Positions 1 to 9,700 of a DNA stretch of 64,000 nt are shown in pieces (position 1 is the stretch's first letter; every line of letters begins with the position of its first letter). Source of the DNA: Paraspadella gotoi. Its lineage: Eukaryota; Chaetognatha. Made by a program: the position numbers and the translations under genes. The stretch spans positions 1 through 64,000 of the forward strand of contig CM119269.1 of NCBI GenBank assembly GCA_051294375.1, in the 5' to 3' direction. A model generated the notes under the pieces. That model saw only the letters and a list, made by a program, of their open reading frames with translations. It ran no database searches and was not told where the DNA came from.

Positions 1-48
1 CGTGACGCCGACGACGACGACGACGACGACGACGACTACGACTACATC
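1..48. repeat. (CGA)n trinucleotide microsatellite
   Basis: About eleven near-perfect CGA/GAC units open the window and decay into GACTAC units. Similar CGA/GTC tracts recur at about 4018-4075, 22366-22436, 32370-32412, 33507-33540, 48993-49036 and 55424-55510, so this motif is a genome-wide feature here. No coding context is visible. Confidence 0.9.
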
Positions 49-70
49 ACAAAGAAGCAATACTAAAACA

Positions 71-111
71 TTATAGAGCCTGACCCGGCTTCGCCGGTCA
101 TGGCTCGATAA
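71..111. other. Compact imperfect hairpin
   Basis: Nested complementary blocks can be read: TTAT (71-74) with ATAA (108-111), GAGCC (76-80) with GGCTC (102-106), GAC (82-84) with GTC (97-99), and CGG (86-88) with CCG (94-96), closing a CTTCG loop. Small bulges separate the blocks. I do not recognise the structure as a known RNA family; it may be a remnant of an inverted-repeat element. Confidence 0.5.
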
Positions 112-224
112 AAACAAAAAGGAAAAAGAAAAAGAAACGTGATTAAAACTCTAGAATTGGAGGTATAAATTTGATTTTTTTCTAAATCAAAAGTTCCATA
201 AAATGAACGAACAAGAGAGAGAGC

Positions 225-260
<36 letters not shown>

Positions 261-955
261 GAGAAAGAGAGAGAGAGCAAAAAAAAAACGGGAAACGAAT
301 AAAATTCCGCTTTGGAAAAAATATTTTTTTACGAGAAACCGTAACTAGAAAAGGGAAAGTACATTGATTTCTTTTCCCGCTGAGCTCCAGCCTCGCTGTC
401 GTTAAAACCTCTTTTCCTTTCCGCGTTACTTGAGAAAAAAAAAGTTTTATACGATGGAGAGATTTCAATCGTTCCAAATTCGAGGGTCAGGTTCTCTCTT
501 TCTCTCCCTCTCTCTCTCTCGTGTACATTTTACATTACAGTCTTGCTTTAACGGCCCGCTCTCGCTAAATTGTAATTATGAATCTGAAGTCGCCAAGAGA
601 AGAACGCCAATCCCCGGCTTGCTCCCACTCTCAGTGAGCCGTGTGGACCAGGAAGATCATTTGTCCAGTCGCCTTGCATTCCAAAAATCGGTTCCCGGCG
701 GAAAGCATCCTACCCGCTACCCGTACCATTTCGACTTTTAGGTTCGGAGGCGAAGCAATAGACCGTTGCACCGTTATTATCCCAATACCTCAACAGACTG
801 ATCCAAACGGGTAGCGATATTACGTCACCTGACACGACTGCGATTTCTTAGAAATGCTACCGACGACGACGATAGATCCAAAAAGGCCCTTCATCTTCTC
901 TCCGTCGAGACCAACGTATCATTTTTTTTTTGCCAGAAAATAAAGATGGAATTTT
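112..955. other. Intergenic; one (GA)n tract
   Basis: A (GA)n tract lies at about 210-278 and a short CT tract at about 495-521. The rest is unique sequence with no convincing coding frame; the open frames here are short and mostly translate the GA tract. Confidence 0.7.
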
Positions 956-1256
956 TTAAGCAAAACTCCCGCGGACGCCGGGCTTCGTTCCAATCGACGC
1001 TGCTGACGTCAAACGTCGAAAAACCGATGACGTCCCGAGAAAAAATGAGATTCGAAAAAGGAAACGCAGCGGGGGTGGAAAGGGGGGAGAAAAGAATAGA
1101 ACGGGGGCGCGGGTGAGGGGGGAGATAAAAAATAAAAAAGAAAAATGGAGGAAAAAAATTGATTCGAGGGAATTTAAAGGAGGAAAGGAGAAAAGGACTT
1201 TTTTACGCGAAGGGGGGGGACCATAAACGGATACCGTGGACAATCTCGTGGAATAA

Positions 1257-1319
<63 letters not shown>

Positions 1320-1361
1320 AGAGAGAGAGAGAAGAGAGAGAGAGAGATGAGAAAGAGAGAG

Positions 1362-1404
<43 letters not shown>

Positions 1405-1900
1405 GAGCGACAACTGTTAGCGGAAATGGCAATGAGATCATTCTACCGTCAAAAATCTATCCTAACTGACAGGGAAGTAACAGAGATGCAAGGACGTAAA
1501 AACAGATGGATGGACAGTTCAGTTGGGCACATTGGGACAGTTACAGGAAAGAATAGACACTGAGAGAAAAATGGCCAGAAGAAAAGAAAGAACAAGAAAG
1601 AAGAAAGGAAAGAAGAAAGAAAGAAAGAAAAGAAAGAAAGAAAGATAAGAAGAAAGAGGAAAGAAAGACATACAGACTGGGAGCCAACATTGACAGAGGG
1701 AAGATCAGAGAAGTAAATTGAAGACAAACAGACAGGTAGATCAATAGACAGAACCAGGAGAGAAAGAAATCCAAACAGAAAGACAAAGGATAATTCATAT
1801 CAAATAGTCATCGATCATCAAAAAGAAAAGTTTGCAATCCTAGCTTTTTTCAATACTCATTTTTTTGAAAAAAGAGGAAAGAAAAATCAAATAAATGAAC
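956..1900. repeat. Purine-rich region with (GA)n and (GAAA)n microsatellites
   Basis: (GA)n with interruptions runs from about 1261 to 1411, and GAAA/GAAAG repeats from about 1582 to 1670. The flanks are purine-biased. Open frames on both strands are Arg-Glu or Ser-Leu translations of the dinucleotide and are not genes. Confidence 0.85.
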
Positions 1901-2985
1901 GAAAGGGAAAAACGAAAGAAAGAGAATGAAAATTTCGTTCATCGTCATTTGATGAGGGAAGAAGATTGATGATGATGATGATGATAACTTATAAAAATAA
2001 AAATGATAACTGAGTATGAACGAGCAACGAGGGCCTTGAAATTAAATGAACATGTCGCAGGCGTAACAGGGGAAAGGGGACGAGAAGAAGGAAAGAGAAG
2101 AGAGAGAGAGAGAGAAGAGTAGAGAGAGAAGAGAGAGAGAGAGAAAAGCAGAGAAGAAGAGAGAGGAAGATGCCTTAGAAACAATGATTAAGTCGTCAGC
2201 CACGGTGGGGTTTTCGTTAGGAGCCGAAGAAGAGGTTGAAATTAATCGGTTTTTCTTTTAATATAAAGTAATACATATAATTAGATAATGGATTAATAAT
2301 TATGATAAATAGATAAATAATAAATAGAATAATAATAATACGATTAATAGGATAAATAGATAATAGATATATAGGAATGGAGGATGATAAGACTTGCCAA
2401 AGACACTTGTTCAATAAATGAGCGAAACTCATTGTCACACAACTGAATGTCAAGACAGCCGTTGTTGGTGGTCTCCAGAGCGAAGAAGAGAGAGAGAGAG
2501 AGAGAGACGAGAGAGAGAGAGAGAGAAGAGAGAGAGAGAAGAGAGAGAGAGAAGAGAGACCACGTTTTAATCATCCTTGTTTCGAATTCCTCTTACGTCA
2601 TCAGACGAATCTCAAAGCAAAAAGATCACAAACAGATTTCGCTTTTTTTTTACGCCAATTTTGGTTCGAAATTCTCTGTTTTGAAAAGGAGGGAGTGGGG
2701 GGGCGGCGGAGATTAGGGGGAGAAAGAGGAAGACGAGGAAGAAAGAAGAGGGTTTCGGGATAGTATCGCATGCGCAATGAAATAAAAGAGAAAAAAAAGG
2801 GGAAAAAAGAAAGGGAAAGAAGGGAAAGAAGGGAAAAAAAGGAATCAGGAAGCCGAGTTGACATCGAGTCCTCAAATTTTTTCCGTTTGGTAGCGAATAA
2901 GGAAACGTTCTTTGCTCGGAGACTAAAGAAAATTTGAGCACGTTCGTACTTTTCAGGCCGTAATGGCTGCCGAGAAAGGGGAGAG
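1901..2985. other. Intergenic; GA, GAT and AT microsatellites
   Basis: GATGAT repeats lie at about 1966-1983, GA tracts at about 2099-2170 and 2485-2560, an AT-rich run of AATA/ATAG motifs at about 2275-2375, and a G-rich stretch near 2690-2720. Nothing gene-like is visible. Confidence 0.7.
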
Positions 2986-3001
2986 AGCAGAGAAGAGAGA
3001 G

Positions 3002-3032
<31 letters not shown>

Positions 3033-3096
3033 AGAGAGAGAGAAGAGCCGAATTACATGAAATTACTTCCCATTACAAACCAATTAACTTTTGGAG

Positions 3097-3138
<42 letters not shown>

Positions 3139-3592
3139 GAGTGAAAAGAGAAAGAGAGAAGGAGAGAAGAGAGAGAGAAAGTTCATGAAATTGACTTCCA
3201 AATTACAACCAATGACACTTCGAGAGAAGCGGAGATGAAAGAAAGAGCGAATTTACATGAAATTACTTTCGCATTAAAGACCAATTAACAACTTTTTGAG
3301 AGAGAGACGAGAGGAGAGAAGAGCAGAAAGAGAGAGGAGAGCCAATTTACATGAAATATTTTCCATACAACCAAATTAACAACCTGAGAGAGAGAGAGAA
3401 AGGAGAGAGTGAAAGATGAAGAGAGCGAAGTTACACGAAATTACTTTCCATTACACATTCAACCTTTGAGAGTGAGTGAGAAGAGAGGAGAGAGGAGAGA
3501 GAGAGAGAGAGAGAAAGAGAGGAGAGAGGAGAGAGCGAATTTACAAACGAAATTACTTATTTCCATTACAACCAATTACAAACTTTTCGCTA
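2986..3592 (+). repeat. Six-copy degenerate repeat embedded in GA tracts
   Basis: A motif of about 45 bp built on ACATGAAATTACTTTCC, then ATTACAACCAATTAACAA, occurs at about 3047-3090, 3181-3226, 3250-3296, 3340-3382, 3428-3470 and 3537-3590. Copies are separated by 20-80 bp of (GA)n. Spacing is irregular because the GA spacers vary, so this looks like a tandem array whose spacer is itself a microsatellite. No reading frame is conserved between copies. Confidence 0.85.
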
Positions 3593-4280
3593 AGATAGTT
3601 AGTTTCATTTTTGATCAATGAATGCTCGTACTGTGGTTTTTAAACCGGATCTGCTTACCGTAGGCGATTCGCATTGTTCGCTCAACTATAATTTTAGGTT
3701 GACTATAAGATGTTTAGAACAATTGGGTTGAGGATTTTACTAAATCAAGGTGATAGTATCACGCAATGAGAATTCTGTCATACTCAAATCCATGCTTATA
3801 GGCCCCGTGGTCCTTGCTGCAATGCCGAGCTACGAATAAATATTTTTTCTACATAAAAAACTATTTTCAATAGCTCAAAAAAAGTCTTTAACAATAATCC
3901 TTATACGAACCGTGAAACTGGCCCATGATTATTTGTACAGTTCGATTGTTGGCTAGCCCGAGAGGGCCGGATAAATTTGAAACGACGATGAAAAAATCGA
4001 AGATATCGACAATAAACGACGAAACGACGACGACACTACGACGACGACGACCAACGATCGACGACGAGACGAAAGACGACATCCATCTGTCGAATAAGAA
4101 ATTCTTTGGGATTTCCTTTGCATGTGGAAATTCCATTCGCTTCCAACGATTGAAGTCTTACCGCTTCGTGCCGGTTAAGGGAGCGAATGGCGCGGGTTGA
4201 CAGAGTGGAGCCACCGTCTGCCGGCTGGAAGCTAAATTTAAAAAAAAAGGGGAATTTTTAATGGGAAACGGTGGAATATA
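3593..4280. other. Flank of the gypsy element; no gene
   Basis: Mixed-composition DNA with an ACG/GAC-rich stretch at about 4018-4075. No gene is recognised. The stretch next to the 5' LTR shows no clear target-site duplication matching the sequence after the 3' LTR. Confidence 0.6.
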
Positions 4281-4583
4281 TCATCGCAGGAAGATCAAGC
4301 CAACCAAAAGCAATTCGGACACAAGCACGTTTTGATCCCGACAGAATTGGAATCAATGATTTGGTTGAAGCGGAATCGGAATCGACCCACAAACGCTTTG
4401 CAGAAACAAATGATTTTGTAAAACCCCTTGCCTCTATTCCTCTTCCTCTAGATATAAATAGACCTAGCTTCCTTAGTTTCAGAGAATTGATCTGACTCCT
4501 GCGCCGTGTCTCACCCGCACTATTTTTATTCTCAGAATAAATCTCGTTTTAGTATTCACTCAAAACCCATGAGTTTTTCCTTT
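4281..4583 (+). repeat. 5' LTR of the gypsy element
   Basis: Direct counterpart of 12361-12662. A TATA-like TATAAATA lies at 4453-4460 and a polyadenylation signal AATAAA at 4536-4541, about 80 bp downstream, the usual U3-R spacing. The start is placed at TCATCGCAGG and the end at TTTTTCCTTTAA because similarity to the 3' copy stops there. The ends are not the canonical TG...CA, so the borders are uncertain by a few bases. Confidence 0.85.
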
Positions 4584-4588
4584 AAATG

Positions 4589-4606
4589 TGGTTGACAGGA
4601 CTTCTG
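4589..4606 (+). promoter_or_regulatory. Possible primer binding site
   Basis: A TGG trinucleotide, the complement of a tRNA CCA end, begins 6 bp after the inferred LTR end. That is where minus-strand priming would start. I cannot assign the following bases to a particular tRNA. Confidence 0.35.
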
Positions 4607-4653
4607 GCAAGACTCACCACTCCTCCGAAAAAGCCACGACCACGCCACCCCAA

Positions 4654-6138
4654 ATGGATCCTATGCCCCCAGCTTCCACCTCCGCCGGAAAACCTCCACC
4701 GGCAATCCCAGCGCCAAAAGGAAATTGGACGGAATGGCGGGATCCAAACAAAACAACGCCAAAGTTGTTCCACGACGATGACGGTAGCAGTGTGGAAGAC
4801 GACGACTTAATCCGTACGTTCGAGATGCCGCCCGAATTGGCAAAGCACTGCAGACTCACCACAAAAGAAGGAGTCATCGCAAAACAGATCATGCAAATCG
4901 TCAACGAAGCAAATATAAAGAATCAAAATAAAATAGATTCGATCACCAAAGAACTTCACGCCATGGACTCAAAAATAAATTCCATGGACAAAAACATGGT
5001 GGAGGTGGCTCCAAAACTGGACGCCATCCTCGTCAGACTGGGTATCAACATCGAAGAGGCGTCACAGGCCAAAGCGCCTCCACCGGCGTCGTCGATCTAC
5101 CCCACGCTTCCCGGTACCCATCAACACGTTGAGATGCCTATTCAACGCAANNNNNNNNNNAGACCTCACGACGACGTCAGATCGGAAGGCGGCGCCAGTG
5201 AGCCGCCAAGCTATACCTCCAGTGAACGCCCAATCAAATTGGAAAAAAGAGGAAAAGATGAAACCCCGGAGCAATATCTCCGAAACTTTTATCAAGCCTA
5301 CAGAAATTCCACGGCGTCGCCCAACAAGATTGACGAGCAGCTCCGAGCCATCCTTGCCCAAGACAAGGAAGCGACGAGATTTACAATTGAAATCAACAAC
5401 AGCCGCTGGCTCGGACTACGCGCAATTTTTGAAGCCTNNNNNNNNNNGATAGCTGAAGCAGATAAGTTGGCAACGCTCTCCGTCGACCCGTCGATCCACT
5501 CCAGATACGGAGTCGCCCTCGTAAATGAAGCGCTCGAAAAATATGAAAATGTTCGTGAGAAAGATAAAGCGTCTATTCCAGATTATGCCGCGCAGCTCCT
5601 CGTGAAAGCCTTGGAACCTTATATGCATGGAATAACGACCAAAACTCTGGAATGGACTTATTTGTTAGAACGTCAACAATATCTCGACCTTGGACGAGAG
5701 ATCGAATACAGGTTAAAAGGTTACCTGACAAGCGGCGCCGAAACCGAAAGGATAAGGAAAACAGTCAACACGGTTTCTGGAGAGGATAAAGAGAAATTGG
5801 TCAGTGCCCTTGTCACCAAGGGCCTCACCGACCAGGACCCAACAGCTAGCGCCACAGCCTTTTATCAAGGAACCATGCTCCAAGAATTAAATAACGTAAA
5901 CGAATCTATCAGGGAAATGCGGCGCCAAATCGAAAAACCGACTCGTTTCAAGGATGACCAACACGGCGAACGACGCCGCGATGACCGCGCGTACAATGAC
6001 CGCGATGACCGCCGCTACAGCGACCGCCGTTTCGACGACCGCCGCCAAGACGACCGCCACTACGACGACCGCCAGCGTGGAGAAACAAAGCGCTTCGAGA
6101 AAGGCCCCAACTCAAAGGGAACCTGGGAAAAACTATAA
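4654..6138 (+). CDS. gag: Gag-like structural polyprotein of the gypsy element
   Basis: A 494-residue frame from the first in-frame ATG (4654). The frame is open back to 4573 but without an ATG. The N-terminus is Pro-rich. A predicted coiled coil follows at about residues 75-120 (repeated IVNE, KIDSITKEL, MDSKINSMDKN). A middle region of about 250 residues has the look of a capsid domain. The C-terminus is an Arg/Asp/Tyr-rich repeat (units such as RRYSDRRFDDRRQDDR, about 6000-6090) that could bind RNA. No CCHC zinc knuckle is seen; the basic repeat may replace it. Two 10-N blocks (5151-5160, 5438-5447) interrupt the sequence without shifting frame. The assignment rests mainly on position between the 5' LTR and pol. 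The frame ends in a region where frame +2 becomes coding-like. Confidence 0.8.
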   Translation: MDPMPPASTSAGKPPPAIPAPKGNWTEWRDPNKTTPKLFHDDDGSSVEDDDLIRTFEMPPELAKHCRLTTKEGVIAKQIMQIVNEANIKNQNKIDSITKELHAMDSKINSMDKNMVEVAPKLDAILVRLGINIEEASQAKAPPPASSIYPTLPGTHQHVEMPIQRXXXXRPHDDVRSEGGASEPPSYTSSERPIKLEKRGKDETPEQYLRNFYQAYRNSTASPNKIDEQLRAILAQDKEATRFTIEINNSRWLGLRAIFEAXXXXIAEADKLATLSVDPSIHSRYGVALVNEALEKYENVREKDKASIPDYAAQLLVKALEPYMHGITTKTLEWTYLLERQQYLDLGREIEYRLKGYLTSGAETERIRKTVNTVSGEDKEKLVSALVTKGLTDQDPTASATAFYQGTMLQELNNVNESIREMRRQIEKPTRFKDDQHGERRRDDRAYNDRDDRRYSDRRFDDRRQDDRHYDDRQRGETKRFEKGPNSKGTWEKL

Positions 6139-6484
6139 AGGCGGCCGAGGTTGGCGCGACGATGATAAAAGAGGGAAGAGATTCTCGAAATTCGGAAAAA
6201 GACGGGATGTTGTTTTTGTAAATGAAGATTTAGATATTGATTCCACTGATGATGATACTTTCACTGTTAATAAAGAAAAATTGTACTACCCCGTCGTCGT
6301 TGACCAGAGAAAGAGAAAGACAGAAAGAAACCAAAAGCCTAAGCAAGCTTATCAAAGACTGGGCAAAGAGATAAGCTCAAAGGAAGCCCTCATCGAAAAT
6401 AGACGAGATGTACTTAGAATTAAAGGCTTGGCAGAAATTGCAAATAGCTTCAAAGGAAGGTCAACATCAGCGAGAAATGCATAA
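6120..6484 (+). pseudogene. Gag-pol linker segment in frame 2 (frameshifted)
   Basis: The frame overlapping the gag end (frame 2) continues as a highly charged, plausible protein: a basic KRGKRFSKFGKRR stretch, an acidic DLDIDSTDDD stretch, then Lys/Arg-rich sequence up to a stop at 6482-6484. It lacks its own start, so expression would need a +1 shift from gag near 6120-6138. A programmed frameshift, sequence errors or decay would all produce this; I cannot separate them. Confidence 0.5.
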
Positions 6485-6770
6485 GTTGCTCAGTACTTCA
6501 ACGCGAGATGAACTGATAGTAATAAACAAAATGATTCATCAAATGGGCTGGAGAAACTGGAACGAACCAGTGAAGGCGAAAAGAGGGCCAGAATTAACCG
6601 ATCTAAAGCCTGCGCCAAGCTAGCCAGAAGGGCGGAACGGAAAGAAATAAAAAACGATACTACTCCTCCTCCTCCTCTTTCAACTCCATCTCCAGCTCCT
6701 GCTCCTCCTCCGATTCAACAACAAAAAGGCCAAACCCCAGGCGATGCGAGCGCCTTGGGCTCAGGAGATT
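6408..6770 (+). pseudogene. Gag-pol junction with alternating frames
   Basis: Frame 3 gives a protein-like stretch at about 6440-6623 (includes DELIVINKMIHQMGWRNW) that hits a stop at 6621-6623. Frame 2 is then protein-like to about 6770 and contains a Pro-rich hinge (TTPPPPLSTPSPAPAPPP) at about 6660-6715. Frame 3 resumes as pol from about 6735. At least two compensating indels are needed to join these into one protein. In this copy gag and pol are therefore not one continuous frame. Confidence 0.5.
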
Positions 6771-9700
6771 AAAGCCTACAGGCGGACCTGTCACCCGACA
6801 TATAACATTATCAAAGGCGAGTTTAATGGAGAATCCCTTCATCAGGCCACTATTAGGAGAATAGAAACTGAAATTCACGAACCAGAAAATTTCCTCCCGC
6901 CTCAACCGACCATCGAAACAACGAAAGATGAGAAAGAATTACCTCCCTTGCCAACTAAGGTGAGTGCAAGGGTCATCACTGAGACCAAAGGCCCGGCGCC
7001 ACGTGACGACACCGGAAATGCGTTACACGCTGGAAAAAACAGTTACATCCCCGTCGTCATTAGTGGTGCCCCAGCAAGCTGCTTATATGATACAGGGGCC
7101 TCTATAAACACTATCCCAAGGAAATTTGTCGAAAAATGGGGTTTAGCCACTCAAATTTATCACGGAAAAGCGTTAAAGCTCTCGACAGCAACCGGGACCA
7201 TCATATTGACTGAGAGGATAAATGTCAGGATAATGTTCCAAACCTGGATCTTGAAAACAGTGTTTTATATCTCAGCTGATGAAAACGACCAGGACATCAT
7301 TATCGGCACGGCAATTACCAACCCTGGCCCACCCAACCAAATGTGGGTGGTACAACCATCAATAACAAGAGATGATCTACAGATGGCGTCGATGGATGGA
7401 AAACCCATCACTCATCTCTTTCAAGACAAGCACGAGGCACTCAAAGCAGCCAGATGGATGGCTAGAAGAAATATCGACGACCAAATTGAGCTCCCACTCC
7501 ACGTTCAAAAAGGAGAAGATGGTCAAATGAGGTTAACTGCTGACCGGACTTATTGGAAAACGTTAGCCAGCTCAAGATGGATAATACAATCATCAAACGG
7601 TGAAAACATCCACATAGTGAATGGGGACGACCTCAGAGATGGCGTCGAGGTAAAGGCCAACCCAGGAAAATGGGGCTATGCCTTCCCCCTAATAACAACC
7701 GAGGCAAAATCAGAACTTGGTCTAGAGACTGACAACGCCGTCGAACCGGTCCAAGCTGATCTTAGCGGAGAGAAACCACACCTCAGAAAGGTGAGAAAGG
7801 AGAATATCCCGCCAACAACCATTGTTCATCACAAACCCACCGAAGAAGAACTAGAAGCGGTAAGAAAGGCTGGCCAAGCCCGAAAAGAAAAACATGATGC
7901 AAGAGGAAAAGAGGCGTTTTTAAAACCTTTCAAGGATGTTGATCCTTCCCTAGCCGATAAAGCTCCACTAGTATGGGAAATAGTGTGGGAATTCAGAGAT
8001 GTTTTCGGCGAAAGCATCAATGACTGCAAGGAAGGATTTTTAAATTACAAGGTCGACCTTGGATTTACTGAGGAGGATCTCCCCAAACCACGTTTTGTAA
8101 ATCAAGGACCAGTCAAGAAGGCAGCTTTAAAACGTTACCTCGAAGTGTATGAGAATGCCGGAATCGTTTCCAGAACAAGAAATGAAGCATACTCGAACGC
8201 CTTTCTAATAAAGAAACCAGGCCACATTGCGGAGGGACAAGATGAAATGTCCGATGAAACATTTGCAAAACAGTGGAGACTGATATGCGACTTATCGGCT
8301 GTCAATAACAATATCTCCACTTACGCAACGGAACCACAAACAATAACTTCGATCCTTGAACAATATAAACCTCATGAACTCCAATGCTCACTGGATATAT
8401 TAGCCTGCTTCCATCAGGTAAACCTCACGGAAAGATGCAAGCGCGTCACCACCTTCGCNNNNNNNNNNCATAACTGGTGGATGAACAAGCTCCCAATGGG
8501 AGGTGTAAATAGTGTAAATGTTCTGCAAGCTATTCTCGATGAGATTTTCAAAGATCTTGGAAAAGACGTAAAGAGTTTCTTAGTATACGTGGATGACTTA
8601 ATCCTTACCGCCAAATCGGCGGAAGACATGGCCGAAAGATTACGTGAGCTGCTTCAAAAATGCAGAGATGAAAATGTTGTGCTCAAATGGACGAAGAGTG
8701 TACTACTTCGGAAAGAGGATATCAAGATCCTCGGCTTCAGCATTTCCAACAGCAAGCTCCTCCCCCAAAGGGAAAAACTCGAGGCTGCGGAAATCAAACT
8801 CAAAAACATAAAGACTCAGAAAGACCTGAGGGCTATGTTGGCCTCACTAAACTATTACAGATGTTTCACACACAGATTTTCGTATATAGCACAACCTTTA
8901 CATGCTCTCACATTGCTGGACAAAAAGGATTTCAAATTAACTGAAAGCCACAAAGAAATGCTCCAGCTTCTCATTGAGGAAATCAAAACCTCACCGGGGC
9001 TCAATTTTCTCAATGATCAAAGAATCAGGCAAGGCTCTTACAGGATTTATGCTGATGCAAGCTCCACAGCAATGGGCGGGCTGATCACAGCCACAGCTGA
9101 TGGAATAGAGTACCCTCTTTCCTTTCACTCGAAATCCTTCCCCGAAGAATATCGAATCAAACACATTAACATCCTCGAGACGCTGGCATTCAACATGATG
9201 GTGAGGAAGTACAAAGGCTACACGTGCGGCCGAAGAGTCACCTTGGTAACGGACTCTCAATACTTCAAAAGAGTCATGGACCTCCAACACGATAAGCAGC
9301 AATTACTTCCCACAAACGTCCTCCGANNNNNNNNNNAGATAAAACAGGAGTGCCAACCAAAGGAAGTTGTGCTGGTGAAGAGCGAAGACAACCCAGCCGA
9401 CTTCCTCACCCGCTTCACTGAACAAGGTCAAATCACACCCTTGGATACTCCCTTCTTCCCCGCTGGTTTTGACGTAGAGGGCAATTACGAACCTGGATAT
9501 GCCGAAAACCCAGCTGGGGACAGCGAGACGCCAACACACCTTGACCTAATCACGGGCCACGCCCCAACACTCACCTTGATGGCGCAAATTCTAGAACAGG
9601 AAACTAAAGTCTTCAGAACTAGATTTTTTGAGTTCACAAGACAAAGCTTTGAAAAAAGAAAAAGAAATATGGAGAAACTTTACGGAAAAACCAAAACGAA

